A stretch of 64,000 nt of DNA from Cryptomeria japonica (GCF_030272615.1 NC_081405.1:611813065-611877064); one strand, 5' to 3'; numbered from the stretch's first letter, positions 29,223-42,648 are shown. A program made the numbers and translations. Notes: a model not told the origin generated them from the letters alone.

Positions 29223-30504
29223 CTATGTTGTGGAAATTTTGAGGGCACTGCATAGCTCTGTGACCAAGCTGCGCACATGAGAAGCAAGCTCCTCTATTAC
29301 CTTTCGGTCCACTAGATTGCTGGAAACTTCCCTAGCTAGGGGCGTGAGATGCATTCTATGAGGCCTACCCTGTAGGGCCTTGTTTACCCCTCTGCCAGTT
29401 CCTGCCCTTCTTATACTAATAATTGCCACTTTGTTGGCCCTAGAACTATTTTGGTTTTGACTATTGCTATTGTTGTTGCCCACTCTTAGCGGGTGCTTGA
29501 GGAGTTTTAAATGGTGCAGTTGACTAGGACTAATTTCCCTGAGCTTTATTTCCACTGGTAGGTGCACTTCCTATCTGCACACCTATCTGACCACCAAGTG
29601 CATGACTAAGGTTCAGCTCAACTAATCTGACCTTCGCCATGGCTATCTCCATTGAAGCTGGTTTGAATACCCTCACACCTCCACTGATACGGTCGTTCAA
29701 ACCTCTTAGGAAATGTTGGACAAGCATAGCCTCGTCATTACCAATTCTGGCGTATTGTTTGAGCTCATAGAACCTATGCTCATACTGGTCTACTATCATC
29801 CCATACTCACGCAAGGCATAAAACTCATCTACTTGAGTCTTCCTCCACTAGGGTGAGAGGAATTGTGCCCTGAATCTCTCCAAAAATAGTTCCCATGTGA
29901 TGGTGTTAATGCATACACCGATCTTCTCCTCCTCTAATCTCCACCAGATTGAAGAAAATTTATTGAGATGCATAATAGCACATCTCACCTTGGTGTTGCT
30001 GTTGTATGGAAACATAGCGAAACACAGGTCCAAGCCGATAAGCCAGGTCTCTGCCTCAAGACTAGTACCCATACCATCAAAGTAAGGAGGATTGGACCTC
30101 ATCAAGTCCTTTATGTGACCCAAGGAAGGTGGATCTCAGATAGCTAGAATCTCCCCTCTCCTTGGTGATCTCTCTCTCTCTCTCTCTCTCCTTTGGAACC
30201 TATTGAGTGGCTCCTCAACCGGAGCATGAATAGGCTATTCAAACTCAGGCCTTTGGCCTAACCTAGCCAGAACCTCCTAAAACATCTATCTCAGCTCTTC
30301 CCTTTCGGGAACATGTTCTCCTGCATGCTGAGAGTTCTGATGAACAGATTGCTCATGCTCCTGATGAACTGACTGTTCTGGCTCAACACTCACATGAGTG
30401 GGTGGTGGATAAGGACTGTGATGGTCAGAACCACGGCCCCGTCCTCCACTTCTGCCTCCTTTGCGACCACCCGTACAGCCACCTCTTCTAGCTTTCCTAG
30501 CCAT
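29223..30504 (-). pseudogene. Gag remnant with retrotrans_gag domain and zinc knuckle
   Basis: Translation likely began at the ATG at 30504, giving a short Arg/Gly-rich N-terminus (ARKARRGGCTGGRKG). A (CT)n run at about 30169-30190 breaks up the region after it. The gag core lies at 30123-29530 (FDGMGTSLEAETWLIGL, then MREYGMIVDQYEHRFYELKQ), with stops between pieces. A CCHC zinc knuckle, CFSCAQLGHRAMQCP, follows near 29290-29245. The structural protein would form the particle that encloses the RNA. The many stops show it is dead. Confidence 0.85.
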
Positions 30505-30632
30505 GACTTGGTACCATAAAAGAGAAAATGGTTTAGATCCATACAAGACAGATATGAACATTTATCACCTAAGAAAGATGGTCAACTGAAAGGCACACTA
30601 CAAACCCAGAGTACCCAGTGTTGAAACTTGGG

Positions 30633-30643
30633 CTCTGATACCA
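30633..30643 (-). other. Primer binding site of the 12-kb element
   Basis: The minus strand reads TGGTATCAGAG two bases inside the 5' LTR (30646-34222). This is the standard complement of the initiator Met tRNA 3' end. Confidence 0.9.
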
Positions 30644-30645
30644 AA

Positions 30646-33600
30646 TGTAATGCCCCGCCAGGAACCCTAAAGGAAAACAACACAACTAGGCAACGGAAGG
30701 GTGAAATAAAAAAAAAATTGTTCAAGACTAAGTGCACCCATTGCACGTTTAACATCATAGCGGAAGTCTACCATATGTTTTCCTAAGGGTAACCAACGAA
30801 GATTAATTTTATAGATTATATTAATACCACAGTTAATCCATTTAATTAGATAAAATTGAATGCTTTAGTTTAAAACTACACATACATCCAAATTTCATAA
30901 TAAAGAAATAAAAGTATTCTAATATATCCAATTTCCATAAACCATTTAAAGATAAGATCAAAACAATAACATTCATTTCATTGACATAATAATATTAAAA
31001 TATCCATAAATACATGGCTTCCAATAATACCACTGATTACACAGATACAATATCAAGGTTAAATAAAAGTTTGATACAATGACCACAAGGTCTCAACTGA
31101 ACAATGATCTCGAATCAAGAGCTGGTACATAAACCACGAACCAAGAAACACCAACAAAGCCTTTCCTCACCTGAAGAAACAATCCAGAATATCCGATGGG
31201 AAGTGGCACTACCACCCGACCATGTGATCCCAAAATGGAACCACCCCACTGTGCTAGGAGATAGTAGAAAACCCTCAAGCAAGCAAAGTAAGACAAGTAC
31301 GAAAGGACTACAAGACTCTGCAAACATCCATGTGACTCTAAGAAGAGAGTGTCATCACATAGCTTGATGGTTACCATGGTACAGCCTCCATAGGTCTCGG
31401 CCCCCATCCTTGGGTTTCTCTTAGTAACCTCTCCCGAGCCTCTGGTTCCAACTAAGCCTCATGCGGACCCTACCAATCCTTTTGTGAAGACAAGGTGGTA
31501 AGTTTGTCATTCCAGACCTTCTCGTAACATTATGAGACCTGTACTAGCACTCACCTATGCATGAGGTACATTTATCTTAATTAATATTTAATCTACCCAC
31601 CCTCTAATCAATTATTAGGTTATCACTTTTTAACTAACTTTCGACGGGTTATCTTGTCATCCACTTTGGGCACGGCCCCCACTCAAAAGCCACTCTCTCT
31701 CATACAACACTAACAGGAAATGTTTCTCTCTATGAGAACTCTATGGTGAAACAAATAACCATAAACAATCCTGACAAGCACAGGTGAAGGATACACAAAT
31801 ACCAACCCAAGATTGACCATTTGGACAAAAACACACAATGGCTCATATCAAATAGGTTATACAACAACACCTGGTCTAGGAGAAATAATAACATAGGACG
31901 CAATGACAATTCAAGCAGAATACCAATGAAATTTAAGCTTGATTGAAAGCACCATTTACACAAGATCCTAATACAAGCAATCTTTTCTTAAAATAGCCAA
32001 AGCATAAATTATTTGCAAATAAAGATTTTTCCAATAATAAGAAATACAACTATTTAAAAACATCCTTCTTGTCATTTGTCCAAAAAGATTTAAAATAAAA
32101 ATAATTCTCCTAATGTATTTTCAACATATTTATAGAAATTATAAGCTCGATTTCTAAAACATTCCAAACTATAATTAAATAATATTTAAAATAACATTTA
32201 AAATATTATAATAACTACCATAAGAAAAACATATCTAATATATATAAATATATATATATATATAAACACATATATGAATATACATATATCTATTTATATA
32301 CATATATAATATAACACATAATAAATTTTATTTATCCAACCCCTGGGTACGAAACCCAAAACAGTCATACCGCAGTACGCACAGGGGTTAGAAATTAATT
32401 TAAAAATTAAAAAAAACCTTTAAAATTTGTTTAAACCCTTTAGCATGGTAGCCTAAGCTACCGCCAGTAGCTAGTACTACTGTAGGGTAGCACTGCTACC
32501 GTCGGTAGCAACTGCTACTGCCAATAGCACTACTACCATCGGCAGTACTGTGTACTACCACTGGTAGCGGATGCTACCATAGGTAGTATTCCCTACCCCT
32601 TTTTTTTTAATTTATTTTTTATTTTTTATATTTTTTTTTAATATTAATTTCCAAATGCCAAAAAACATCATTTTGCATAATTACCATAGAATTTTAAAAT
32701 TTCATATAAATTGAAAACTTATTCATATAATTTTATTTCAAACACAATTTTTTTAAATTTAGATAATCAAATAAATTTAATTCACAATCAAATTTATTTC
32801 TAAGAAACCACAAGATTTATTTAAAGAAATATTAATACAAATTAAACCAAAGAGAATAAATTAATTTTCTCAATGTTTTCAAAAATTCATCCTTCCCATA
32901 AACTTGAAAAACACATCAGGCATGGATTTTAAAACAAAACTTGAATTCACCAGAAGAGAGTTTATATTCGACAATAATTTTATACACACACATCAAATAG
33001 AGAAAAATAGAAATATCTACTAAAACCCACAACTAAGAATTCATCCAACCTGGTATAGCTTTCCTGGAAGAAATCTGTAGAAGTGTCATAACTTTTTCAA
33101 TAAGCTTCCAATAAATTCCTTCACCTAAATTCCAGACCTGTTCCCGTGTGTCCCTAAAATAAAGACCTATTCCCCTATTTAAACTAAAATTCTAGGTTCA
33201 ATAGCTTTTTCACAAAAAACCTAAATTTAGAATAATAGTAATTTTTATTTTATTTTATAAATTTATCACAAAAGATAAACTAACTTGCAATAATTAAAAA
33301 TCATTATTCTTTCTTTTCTTTTCTCATGCACATTAATTAATTTTCTAAATAAAGAATTAAAACAATATTTTAATTCTTATTAATCCTTTTATTCATTTAT
33401 TTAATTAAAATTTTAGGAAATAATAAAAGCAATTAATCTAATTTATTTTTCCATTTAAATTAAAATATATTTCTAATATCATGCAGCTTGCAACTTAATT
33501 TAATAATTTCTTTTAATTAACTAAATTTATAATCTCAATGCATAAACAATACAACTATGAGATAATTCCATAAACTTAATTAATTAATTACTTTAATCCA

Positions 33601-34222
33601 CCAAAACACTCAAATTAAACAAAACTCAAGCAAATACTCATAAAAAGATCAAACGATAAAATACGAACGTCGAACAAACTAACAAGACGACCAACTGACA
33701 ACACTCATACGAGTGTAACTGAGTAAAAATAGGGTCAACTACTATCTCCTCCACTTCCATCAGAAAATATAAGGCAAGCTCAGACCTGTGAAGCCAGGTG
33801 GAGACGATACCCCATACCTACCCGGTACTTGTACCTGCAATAATCTGCATCACCAAACACACATGCATATATATACAATATATAAAACACGACATACACA
33901 CTGATGAAGGAGAATCGCGACATTCCTTGTCTCACCGAAATGAGTGAAGGAAAATCATCCCCTTGCATCCAATACACTCGCAAACACACAACATATAATT
34001 ACACATTGCATAGATAAAGTAAAATGTCAGTACATAGCAATAATCCATAAAATGCCATAAATCACAAATACTGAAATACTACAAATAAATTATACATCTC
34101 ATCTCCAGTTAAAGCATAATGTTATAAAAATCTGAATAATATATCATGGTAATGTATCCACTAAAAAAACAACCAATAATAAAATATGAGTCTAATGAGT
34201 TCAAACTAGTAGGGGTACTACA
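30646..34222 (-). repeat. 5' LTR of the 12-kb gypsy element
   Basis: It is the partner of 22193-25767. It has intact TG...CA ends, a longer (TA)n stretch near 32245-32265 and a rearranged CTACC/GGTAG cluster. Confidence 0.92.
32447..32595. repeat. Palindrome-rich CTACC/GGTAG cluster in the right LTR
   Basis: This is the counterpart of 24011-24145. It has an extra segment (about 32505-32535), so the number of units differs between the two LTRs of one element. Confidence 0.85.
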
Positions 34223-34499
34223 GGTTTGCATAAAAAATGTGGGTATTCCTTTATTTTTATTTGTTGCACTTTAAATTAAAATTACTAGAGCTTATTGGGT
34301 GTGGGAAAAACCAAAAAATAATCCCATTATTATCTTCATTCAACCCCTAAAAAATTGGAGCCAACTGGAAAAACAACTAAAAATATCATGTTCTACTTCC
34401 TAGTCGATTGTCTTATACTTATGCATACTTGATATTTTGTCAAAATTTGAAGCATTATACTTCAAAAATTCACCACCCTATCTGGAAAATGTTGCTTAA

Positions 34500-36454
34500 A
34501 ACTCTCTACCATATTATGGAGATCCTCTATATCTGGCATCTTAGTGTACTTCAATTTTATCACCAAGCTCTTTACCACAGTTTGAGACTTTTTCTTTCCA
34601 TCTTCAAACTATGGGAGTTTAGACTTTATTATTTCTAAGTACTTCTTGGTATCCATCATCTCTTGAATTATATGCGACAAGCAATCTTTATATATTTTAT
34701 CTTTGAAGGCTTGCATGATGATGAGAGCACTATTCAATTCTATCTTTTCATCTAAAAGAGTACCATGATGACTTTTAACAAATTCAACATGGGATAATAG
34801 AGAAATAATAGTTTTAATTTGTTCAATGACTTTATCTTTAGCCTTTTTGTACTCCCATACAACTATCTTAATGACTCTAATCCACTCTAATACAATATCT
34901 CCATCTAAATATTTTGATAAAACTCCTTTATCATGCAGCAATTGCCAGTATTCTTCATCAGCCAAAGAGTAGGAAGGTAATTATCCCACAAGAGAATTGA
35001 ATCCTTACTATTTATTCCCTCTTTTCCTTCTCCTAACAACTAGCCATCAAGAATAGTCAACTTTCTTTGCAAATAATCATAGGCAATCAAGACTTATTGA
35101 ATGGATACTTCTCTAAGTTTCTCAATTTCAGCTCTCCAACCCAATGTTTCTTGAATAAAAGAATCTCCACTCGAATTGATCCCTAAAAACAATTGTGTAA
35201 ACATGGCTTGAATACTTCTGGAAACAATGTCTATATCAATGGGACCAAGGAGTTGATTGATATATTTCTTTAACTCTTCATTTTGAGCCTTAAACTTTTT
35301 TTTGTTCACTTCCTCTTTATCCATTCTTCAATAAATTGTATCTATATCTTTTCATAAAGAATGTCTTTCTTCTTATTTATTTTGATTCCCCAAATCCACT
35401 TCTTGAAAATGGTAATCCTCAGGCTACATTTGACTTTCAAACTTATCAACTAGGAGTACAACTATTTAGGCCTTTTCGTGTCAAGATGCATTAGTAGTAA
35501 CTATCAAGAATTTCCTTACATATTTCCTTGGCTAAAGATTTTGAAAGGTTTTCTCAAGCATAAAGAAATCAGCTTCTTCAACTTCCTTATACTTCCTTCC
35601 CCAATGTGTGAATGTTTTGGCAAACCAAGTAGGATTCGATCCCATACTAGTGATCTCCATTTATTGTTGACCTATATTATCTTGAGGCTACTCCTGTCTT
35701 TCTTAGTCTTGAGTATCTTCAACCTACTCTTCTCTCTGGCCTCTCACATTTCCATGAACTTCTTCATTATGTGGATTCTAAACTTCTTCTCGATCCTTAT
35801 CCTATGCATGATCTCTAGTCTCTTCACGATTCTCTTGTCCTACCATAAATGCATTATGTTCTTGTTCCTATTCTTGGCCAGGTGACACAGATACATCCTT
35901 TTGTTATTGTTTCTCATAAAGCTCCTCATTCTCTTCCTTCAATGATGGCAAATCAAATTATTGTTGCTCACTTTGTGGTGGGAGATCTTCGTGAACTTTT
36001 TCTTGATCTTCACTAATATCCCTACCTAAAATAGAATTTAGTTCTTCCTTAGTAGCTTTGTTAAATGTTTTAGTCTTTGAAGTAGTACTATGAGGTTGTG
36101 ATTGCATTTGAATTGAAGAAACACCAATGTTCACTTGCATTGGCACCTCTAGTGGCTCATTTTCCCAAGGGAGGTTTTCTTCAACCCTCAAATCTTATTC
36201 ACCCCTAACTGCCTATTGTTCTAGGTCAACCTCTTTCTCAACTTCAACTTTTTTGTCTATTTTTATGTGGAGAGAATCCCGAGTCAACTCTTTTTCTATG
36301 GTATGTTCTTGTGGTACCTCTACCAAATAAGATGGTTGTAGGCCTTCTCTTTGTAGAGAAATGGTTTGGTTTGCAGAAGGAGTCATAGTACAAGCTTGAA
36401 ATAGTTTGTAAACTAGTTTTTTCACTAAATCCTCAAGTCCTGTCCTTTTCATTC
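34500..36454 (-). pseudogene. Decayed accessory ORF of a polymerase-less LTR element
   Basis: Four open pieces on the minus strand (36452-36213, 36191-35958, 35324-35094 and 34965-34609) are joined by stretches full of single stops. The composition is Glu/Lys/Gln-rich with coiled-coil character, and the last piece reads like a helical bundle (KDKVIEQIKTIISLLSHVEF). The ORF continues beyond a lone LTR at 36660-37625. I do not recognise the product. It resembles in design the second ORF of the Copia-type element at 13.5-19.2 kb, with a basic/acidic middle and helical end, but a direct match is not established. Confidence 0.5.
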
Positions 36455-36659
36455 ACTACCATTAGGGCCCAAGGTCCTCCTCATCCTCTTCCTCTAATCA
36501 ATATTGAATTACCCTTAAGGGAGGAGGTCCTTTAGGACCTTTTATCAATCTTTTATACTACTATATTTTCTTTAGGAACCTCCTTGAGTTTCTCCTTCAC
36601 CTTGGATGATCTAGTTCTTTGATTAATAGAAGATGAAGGAGGTGTTGCAGGGGTAATAG

Positions 36660-37625
36660 TGTTAAATATCCAGGCAACTAAGAGTTTGTGGGGGGGGGGG
36701 GGGGGGGGGGGGGGGTTGAATCACTTGTCAGCTTAAACCTTTTTCCTAAATTCTTTTACATATCTGGAGTTCAACCAATAGAATGAAATAATGTAGATAT
36801 AACATGAAAGCACATTTACAACACAAACCATGCACTTAACACCAGATATGACATGAAAAACCCAAGGAAAAGACCACAGAGAATGTTAGTTCTCAATATA
36901 TAACAACAGTTAAGGTTATTTTTACAAAGGGTTGGCTCACTACGAGAATGCTCACTGTAGGTGGGCTCACTACCCAAAAAAAGGCTCATTGTTGATGGGA
37001 GAAGAAAAGAGAAAAGATAATCTACCATTAAAACATAATCTGCAATACTAGATTGCTTCCATTGCCTCAACAACAACACACTGAACACATTATCAACAAT
37101 CAAATTTTTATTTTCAAACTTGCATATCCTCCATGTCTTCATCATTCAATTCATCTTCTTATTTAAATTGTCTCCGAGAAACATAAACTTCTAGGTCGAC
37201 CATTTCCAAGACAAAAAATTTAAATAGGTCAACACTAAACATTCTGGTGGTGGAAAGGAATGAAAACTAGACTATACCACAACACACACATTGGTCAAAT
37301 CAACACATTGCATCCATTATAAATTCCAGACCCAAATAATGACACATGCTACACAAATACCGTTACTCATCCTTAAATTTTAGACCTAAATTGGACCCAA
37401 AATAGCACTGCCCAACTTGGTAAAAATAAGAATGAAACCAAGATATTCATGAATACAATTGATCAACACCATATCCGGTAAAGAAAGAAATTTGGATCAC
37501 CATCAATACAAACAAACAAAATATCAACTGTAACACATCTTTGAGAGCACCAAATATTATGGGAACACAACTTCTGAATCAACAACTTCAAAACCATATG
37601 TTGACATCAATGACAACCATCAACA
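36660..37625 (-). repeat. Solo LTR of a Copia-type element
   Basis: The left end TGTTAAATATCC and right end ATCAACA match, in reverse complement, the end and start of other Copia-type LTRs here (end block with a G run before TTGAATCA; start block TGTTGATGGTTGTCATTGA). A run of about 29 G lies at about 36687-36715. No primer site or polypurine tract adjoins it and the 5-bp flanks (AATAG, TCACA) do not match, so it is a solo or rearranged LTR. On the minus strand, coding-like text is present on both sides, so it may have landed in the accessory ORF. Confidence 0.7.
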
Positions 37626-37730
37626 TCACATTTTCATAGGTGTTCCTTTTCTCCTTCCATATTGAGGAGGGTTGGAAGAAGGTTCCTCTTGGGTTCCTTT
37701 CTTACTTTTCATTTATTTATGTACCTTTAA

Positions 37731-40700
37731 TGGATGCATAGAGAATATACTTGACTAAATCTATCTTAAAAAAAAGGAAGTTCGCATTAGCATATAAACC
37801 ATGGTGGTCAAGCATGGATTATAGGTATGTGCAGGATCATGGTGGGCCAAAACAAGCCCTTAAGTGGCAATGGAATTTTAGACAAACAGGGTTAGGCAAC
37901 TTGACATAAAATTTGAATAAGATGAAAATTATGTAAGAACAGAATCTGTAGCAAATTGAATACAGTTTCTAACCTACTAATTATTTTCTAAATTAAAAAA
38001 ATATATATTAGATAAAAAATTGAAATTTCAGTGCAGTAGTACTAAAATTTCAAGAAAAAGAAAAGTAGGTGTATGTCTGACCACCCTAACCACAATAAAA
38101 TTATAATAATTCTATATAATATTTTAAATAGAAGTAGCAGACTCATGTCTAGATGTAACACATATTTTTTTGTAATTTGTTTCGAAGTAAATAATTAACT
38201 GTGAATTTTTTACTACAACTTTTCATAAATTGAAAAACTTGTTCGTCTGACCACCTTAACCTGCTTAAAACATTATAAAATTCAATTTTATTTATTTTAA
38301 TCCTATATTAGGTGAAGCATAGAATGTGACACATGTTTCGGATTCAAAAAGTGTGATGTCGTTTGAAAGTTATGGATGTTTTTCAATAAGCCTATCAATA
38401 GGGACTTTAGTCAAAATTCAATTAGAAAATAAATAATAATTATTCATTAAAGTAAAAATAAGGAAAATCTTATATTGTTGGAAAGTTTAGAATGTCCTTA
38501 AAAAACCCTTTTCGTTTCATCAATTTCGGCTAAAAAAAGTTGTTAGCCACCAGAGTGAAATCTGGAAAAGCAAGGAACACTCAAAAACACGTTTTTTCTG
38601 TTCACTTTCCAGGTTTGGCATTTCCTAGCCAAATCCCAATACAATCCTGAGCCAAATACCAAGAATTCAAATTTTTGTTAGAGAAATTGGATATCAAATT
38701 AAAATCAGATATTTGATAAATTTCATCGGATAGAAATCCGATATCCAATTTGTATAAATTTTTATTATGAATAAAATTAATAATATTTAGTATGTTATTA
38801 TATAGTATATAGTATTAATATATTAATGTATAATATATTAATATACAATATATTAATATATAATATATGTTTATCTTTATATTTACATTTATTTTATTAA
38901 AAAAAAATTACATGCGTTATTATGTGTGGGTAAAGAGTTACCAAGGAAGTTGATTGGGGTCAATGCAAGAAGTTGAGTCCACTTTTTGGCCAAAAAGTGG
39001 AAGTGTTTTCCCCGATTTTCAGATTTTGCCACATTTGATCTAAATATTTGAAGTGATTAGAGATTGAATCTTGAAAAAATTTGGTAATACAAAATGTAGT
39101 ACTTGGAGTCTAATTTCCAAATATTTAATTTTTTTTAATACATAGATAATAGAAATTGAATTTCAAAAGGGATTTATCTGAAAACCACTTTATAAAATTG
39201 CATGTTTTAGGATCACGCATTTACGACCACCATGTTTTGACACAAATAAAAAAAAAAATTCAAACCCTTTTAGGAAAAGATTTGTAACACATTGAAGATT
39301 GATGAGGATATTGTTTGTATTAATTTTTTATTGGCCGTATTTGTTGTTTTAGAAACCCGTCATGTACGGCCACCATAATTTGAGCAAAACTTATCATTTT
39401 TTGGAGTTTTTTTTTAATATTGAAAAGAATTCTCTGTTGATTCATGCCCTTTAATTGTTTTTCCAAAATACATAAAAATAGTAAAGTTATTCAATAAATA
39501 AGAAAAGTTGATATTTTCAGTTTATGGACCAATTCTAGTACAAATTAATTGAAAAATAGAAAAAATAATCAAATCTTTAAAAAATATATATATTTGGAAT
39601 CTGCAAAACGTAATCTCTAATGGTTTTTAATTTTGTCTGATAATTTTGTAAAAATGAGCATCAAACATATGCCATAAGTCAGTATTTTATTACTCACATA
39701 GTCCAACCTTGTACTTGTAGGTCTAAGGCTTAGGTTTGGGCATTCCAAGCCTTACCTAACCCAAATACCAAGGCACATGGTGGGCTTGGTTTTTAAATTT
39801 CAAATAACGGGGCCTTGTTCTATAACGGGTCCCCATTATTTATATATAACGAGTTCTCATTATATAAAGTGAAAAAATGAGTTTGTAAGGATTTAAAAAT
39901 ATATATATTTTTAAAAAATGGGGCCCCGTTATTTAAAAATGTATATTTTAAAAAAAAAGGCCCCGTTTTATGAATTTTTGGCTCGGAAACCCGAAGCATA
40001 ATGGGCTCCCATTTTCTAAAAAATGGGACCTCATTTCTAGTGGCATTCTTCCCAACGCATACACTTCAACCTAATTGGGAGCCACCTTCTTGCACCCACC
40101 CATTGAACATTTTTTTTGGTATGAATTCTTTTCTGATAGAAGGAGGTGGAAGTTGTGTTTTCTTTCTGCTCGATGAACTACTTTTTATGGGTGATGTGCG
40201 GTGAAATAAATTGAAAAAGAATATGATCACATAAAACAAATTCAAGGATGGACTATGTTTTGTAGGTGGTTACATTTTTTTCTGTAGAAGTGTTGCATGA
40301 TAAACATATGGGTGTTGAGTTAGACAATTAAGGGATAAGATTGAGTCAAATCCTCTCTTCAAATTGGTTTGAAAAATGAAGGTTCTGAGAAAGTATGCTT
40401 TTGAAATCAAAGTTGTAATATGTTGAATAATGAATGCAAAGAAGTATATAGATGTTTTTTTTGTGGAGCAGTTATTAGGTTATTTAGCAACATATTCTAG
40501 AAAGATTGTAAGTTTTGTGAGTATGATGTAAAGTTGATAAGAGTTGGTTCTCTTTGAGAGTCAGTGCTTTTTGTGAGTTGGTTCTCACAATTGTAATTTT
40601 GGGTTGGTATCCAATTGTTTATGTTTGTTCTTAATGTCATGTTTTTTTACTCGAAAGGGTTTTCCATGAGAAAATTTATGTTTCCGTCATGATGATTACA

Positions 40701-41985
40701 ATCTTTAAGTCTTATTTGGTTTCATGTTTTAAAAATTTTAAAATAATAATCCACTCACCCCCCCCCCCAATTCTTATTATTTTTTGTGTGCTCTTCAAAC
40801 CCATGAAATTTAAAGACAAAAAGAGTAATGGGGCATCATTAGGTCTGGCTTGGAATGCATTAGAAGAAGTTGTGACTTTTTTATGGATTTTTCCTATTGG
40901 TTTTATAGGATCTTGTATGGGTCCTCCTTTTATTGTATTTTTAATGGCAATAGTCATTTGAAAATCCTTCTATTGTATCTGCATTTAAGTCTTCATGATA
41001 AAAAAAAATGTTTGCCCAAAAAAAATCAAATCTGAAAAATAATATGTATATCGAAACCTTAAAGGCCAATAAGTTTCGAATGGTAATCTATCCACCAAAT
41101 TTATGCTTAAAAAATTGTAATGAGAACATTAAAAGTTATAAATATTTAGTTTCAAAATCCTTGATATGTCCTTATCTCTATTAGCCATGAGAATACAAGA
41201 TGAGCTAGAAAATTACTTGGTTTACTTTGGACAGAGTCAGTTAAATATGTAAGAATTAATTCATTATTTTTATAAATTCCTTTGTTAATTAAATAACTAT
41301 CTACTCATGTTTTATTTTTATCTTATATTTGTTATTCTCGCTCTTCTTTTTGGGGAACTAAAAAAAAAAAAGTTTTCATTCACTACTCCAGTGGGGAAAA
41401 ACTTAACATGAGATGGATAATAAAACCTAGAATAGAAATCTAAGCAATGACTAGATTCACTAAAAACTAAGTAATTAGGAAAACCTTTTTTTTTTAGGCA
41501 TTTATGTAGTAATATAATGACGAAATTATTTTAAAAAATAATGCAAGAATGAATGGAATAAGATCAACTAAAAAAAGGTTATAGCATTGAGACTTAAAGA
41601 AGATTCCAGGACTCAAAACGCTAGAGAGCTTAACAAAACTTGTTAAAATTGAGTAAGTAGCATATCCAACTCATTGGTAATGGTGTAGCTCAAAGCTTAA
41701 AATAGGGTATGGCATATAAGTTAATGGTAATTTCTTGGGGGGGGGGGTAGATTGAAAAGTTTCCAAATCACAAATAATTAAGGCCATTATAGAATAGTTC
41801 TAAACAAATTTTCCAGCTATTTAATGTTAGAAATTTAAGACTTTTAGTAATAAGTATTGATAAAATGGGATTTTTTTAGTGAAAAATATTTTCTATAATG
41901 ATATTTTGGCACACACTATGTGATGGTTGTAGAGATGTTCGGATTGAGGAAAATAGATTTTAATTTACCTCAATGTGTTGATGTA
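37731..41985. other. Gene-poor AT-rich DNA
   Basis: I see no supported gene in this 4.2-kb stretch. It has an extremely AT-rich patch at 38750-38890 built of TATTAATATA phrases, a GC-palindrome cluster at 39800-40030, and short homopolymer runs of C (about 40759-40768) and G (about 41738-41747). Confidence 0.65.
39800..40030. repeat. Cluster of AACGGGGCC / GGGGCCCC motifs
   Basis: Variants of 'a(a)cgggg(c)cc' and 'tggg(g)(c)ccc' recur about seven times on both strands in 230 bases of otherwise AT-rich DNA, including GGGGCCCCGTT, GGCCCCGTTTT and GGGCTCCCATT. Confidence 0.7.
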
Positions 41986-41989
41986 ATTA

Positions 41990-42648
41990 AATGATAAATC
42001 ACATAAAATTCATCATGAAATCATAATTGAAACATAAATAAAGATGCCTTGATGTATTTTGCTACTCCTTGAATCAGATCTACTCTTGAAGAAGAAGAAT
42101 TGTTCTAAGATTGGAATGAAATAATGAGATAATGTTGTGATGATGAAATGAATTAAGAGAGATGTCTTATATAAGGATTTCATAATAAAGTCACCTTTAG
42201 GCTCGCATAGAATTATTACTTTTTTGCACGAAGATAGATTTGAATAGGATAGGACTACCTTATTATCCTCCCACATTTAAAAGAAGAAAGCATAGGACCG
42301 AGATGCCTGAGGTGTACCAGTCCTGACAATTTTAGCCTAGCTTTTTAGAGATGCGAGATAATAGGATCCTAATGCTGAAAATAAATTTGTGTGATAATAT
42401 AAGTCTTGAGATTTCAAATAGGACAAGATTTATGCTAAATCAATATGATTAAAAGACAAGGGGCTCACATAAAATTAAGGGCCTAAATAAGAGTGTGATT
42501 ATGTATTAAAGTGGAATAAGACCCATAATATTAATTTAAATCGATAAAGGTCCCATAATGCAAAGAGGAATGGAAAATACTAAGATGAGTGCTAGGAGAG
42601 TGTGTAATTGGACACTCTAATTAAAGGTGTACAATTTACGATGCTTCA
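41990..42648 (-). repeat. Relic LTR related to the 8.4-kb element
   Basis: The right end GTGTACAATTTACGATGCTTCA is close to the GCGTACAATTTACGACGCTACA end of the LTRs at 5869 and 12635, and the text before it (AAAATACTAAGATGAGTGCTAGG) is similar in layout to that LTR. No partner LTR or internal region adjoins it, so it is a truncated or solo LTR. Confidence 0.6.

Larger units (their letters stand above)
22193..34222 (-). mobile_element. 12-kb Ty3/gypsy LTR retrotransposon, decayed
   Basis: Direct repeats of about 3.58 kb (22193-25767 and 30646-34222) flank a 4.9-kb internal region with gag, protease, RT, RNase H and integrase in the gypsy order on the minus strand. A Met-tRNA-type primer site lies beside the right LTR and a polypurine tract beside the left LTR. 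The right LTR is followed by GGTTT, but the left LTR is preceded by AACAA, so no target duplication is seen. The outer terminus of the left LTR has lost its TG. Many in-frame stops show that the element is dead. The order of domains and a chromodomain-like end suggest the chromovirus branch. Confidence 0.93.

Noticed and set aside
30169-30190. (CT)n run as a promoter element
   Set aside because: It lies inside the decayed gag of the 12-kb element and is more simply a microsatellite expansion.
22190-34225. Segmental tandem duplication of 3.6 kb
   Set aside because: The two copies flank gag-pol, a primer site and a polypurine tract, so they are the LTRs of one element.
40689-41035. Overlapping short ORFs with hydrophobic segments
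   Set aside because: They overlap in different frames in AT-rich DNA and show no homology that I recognise.
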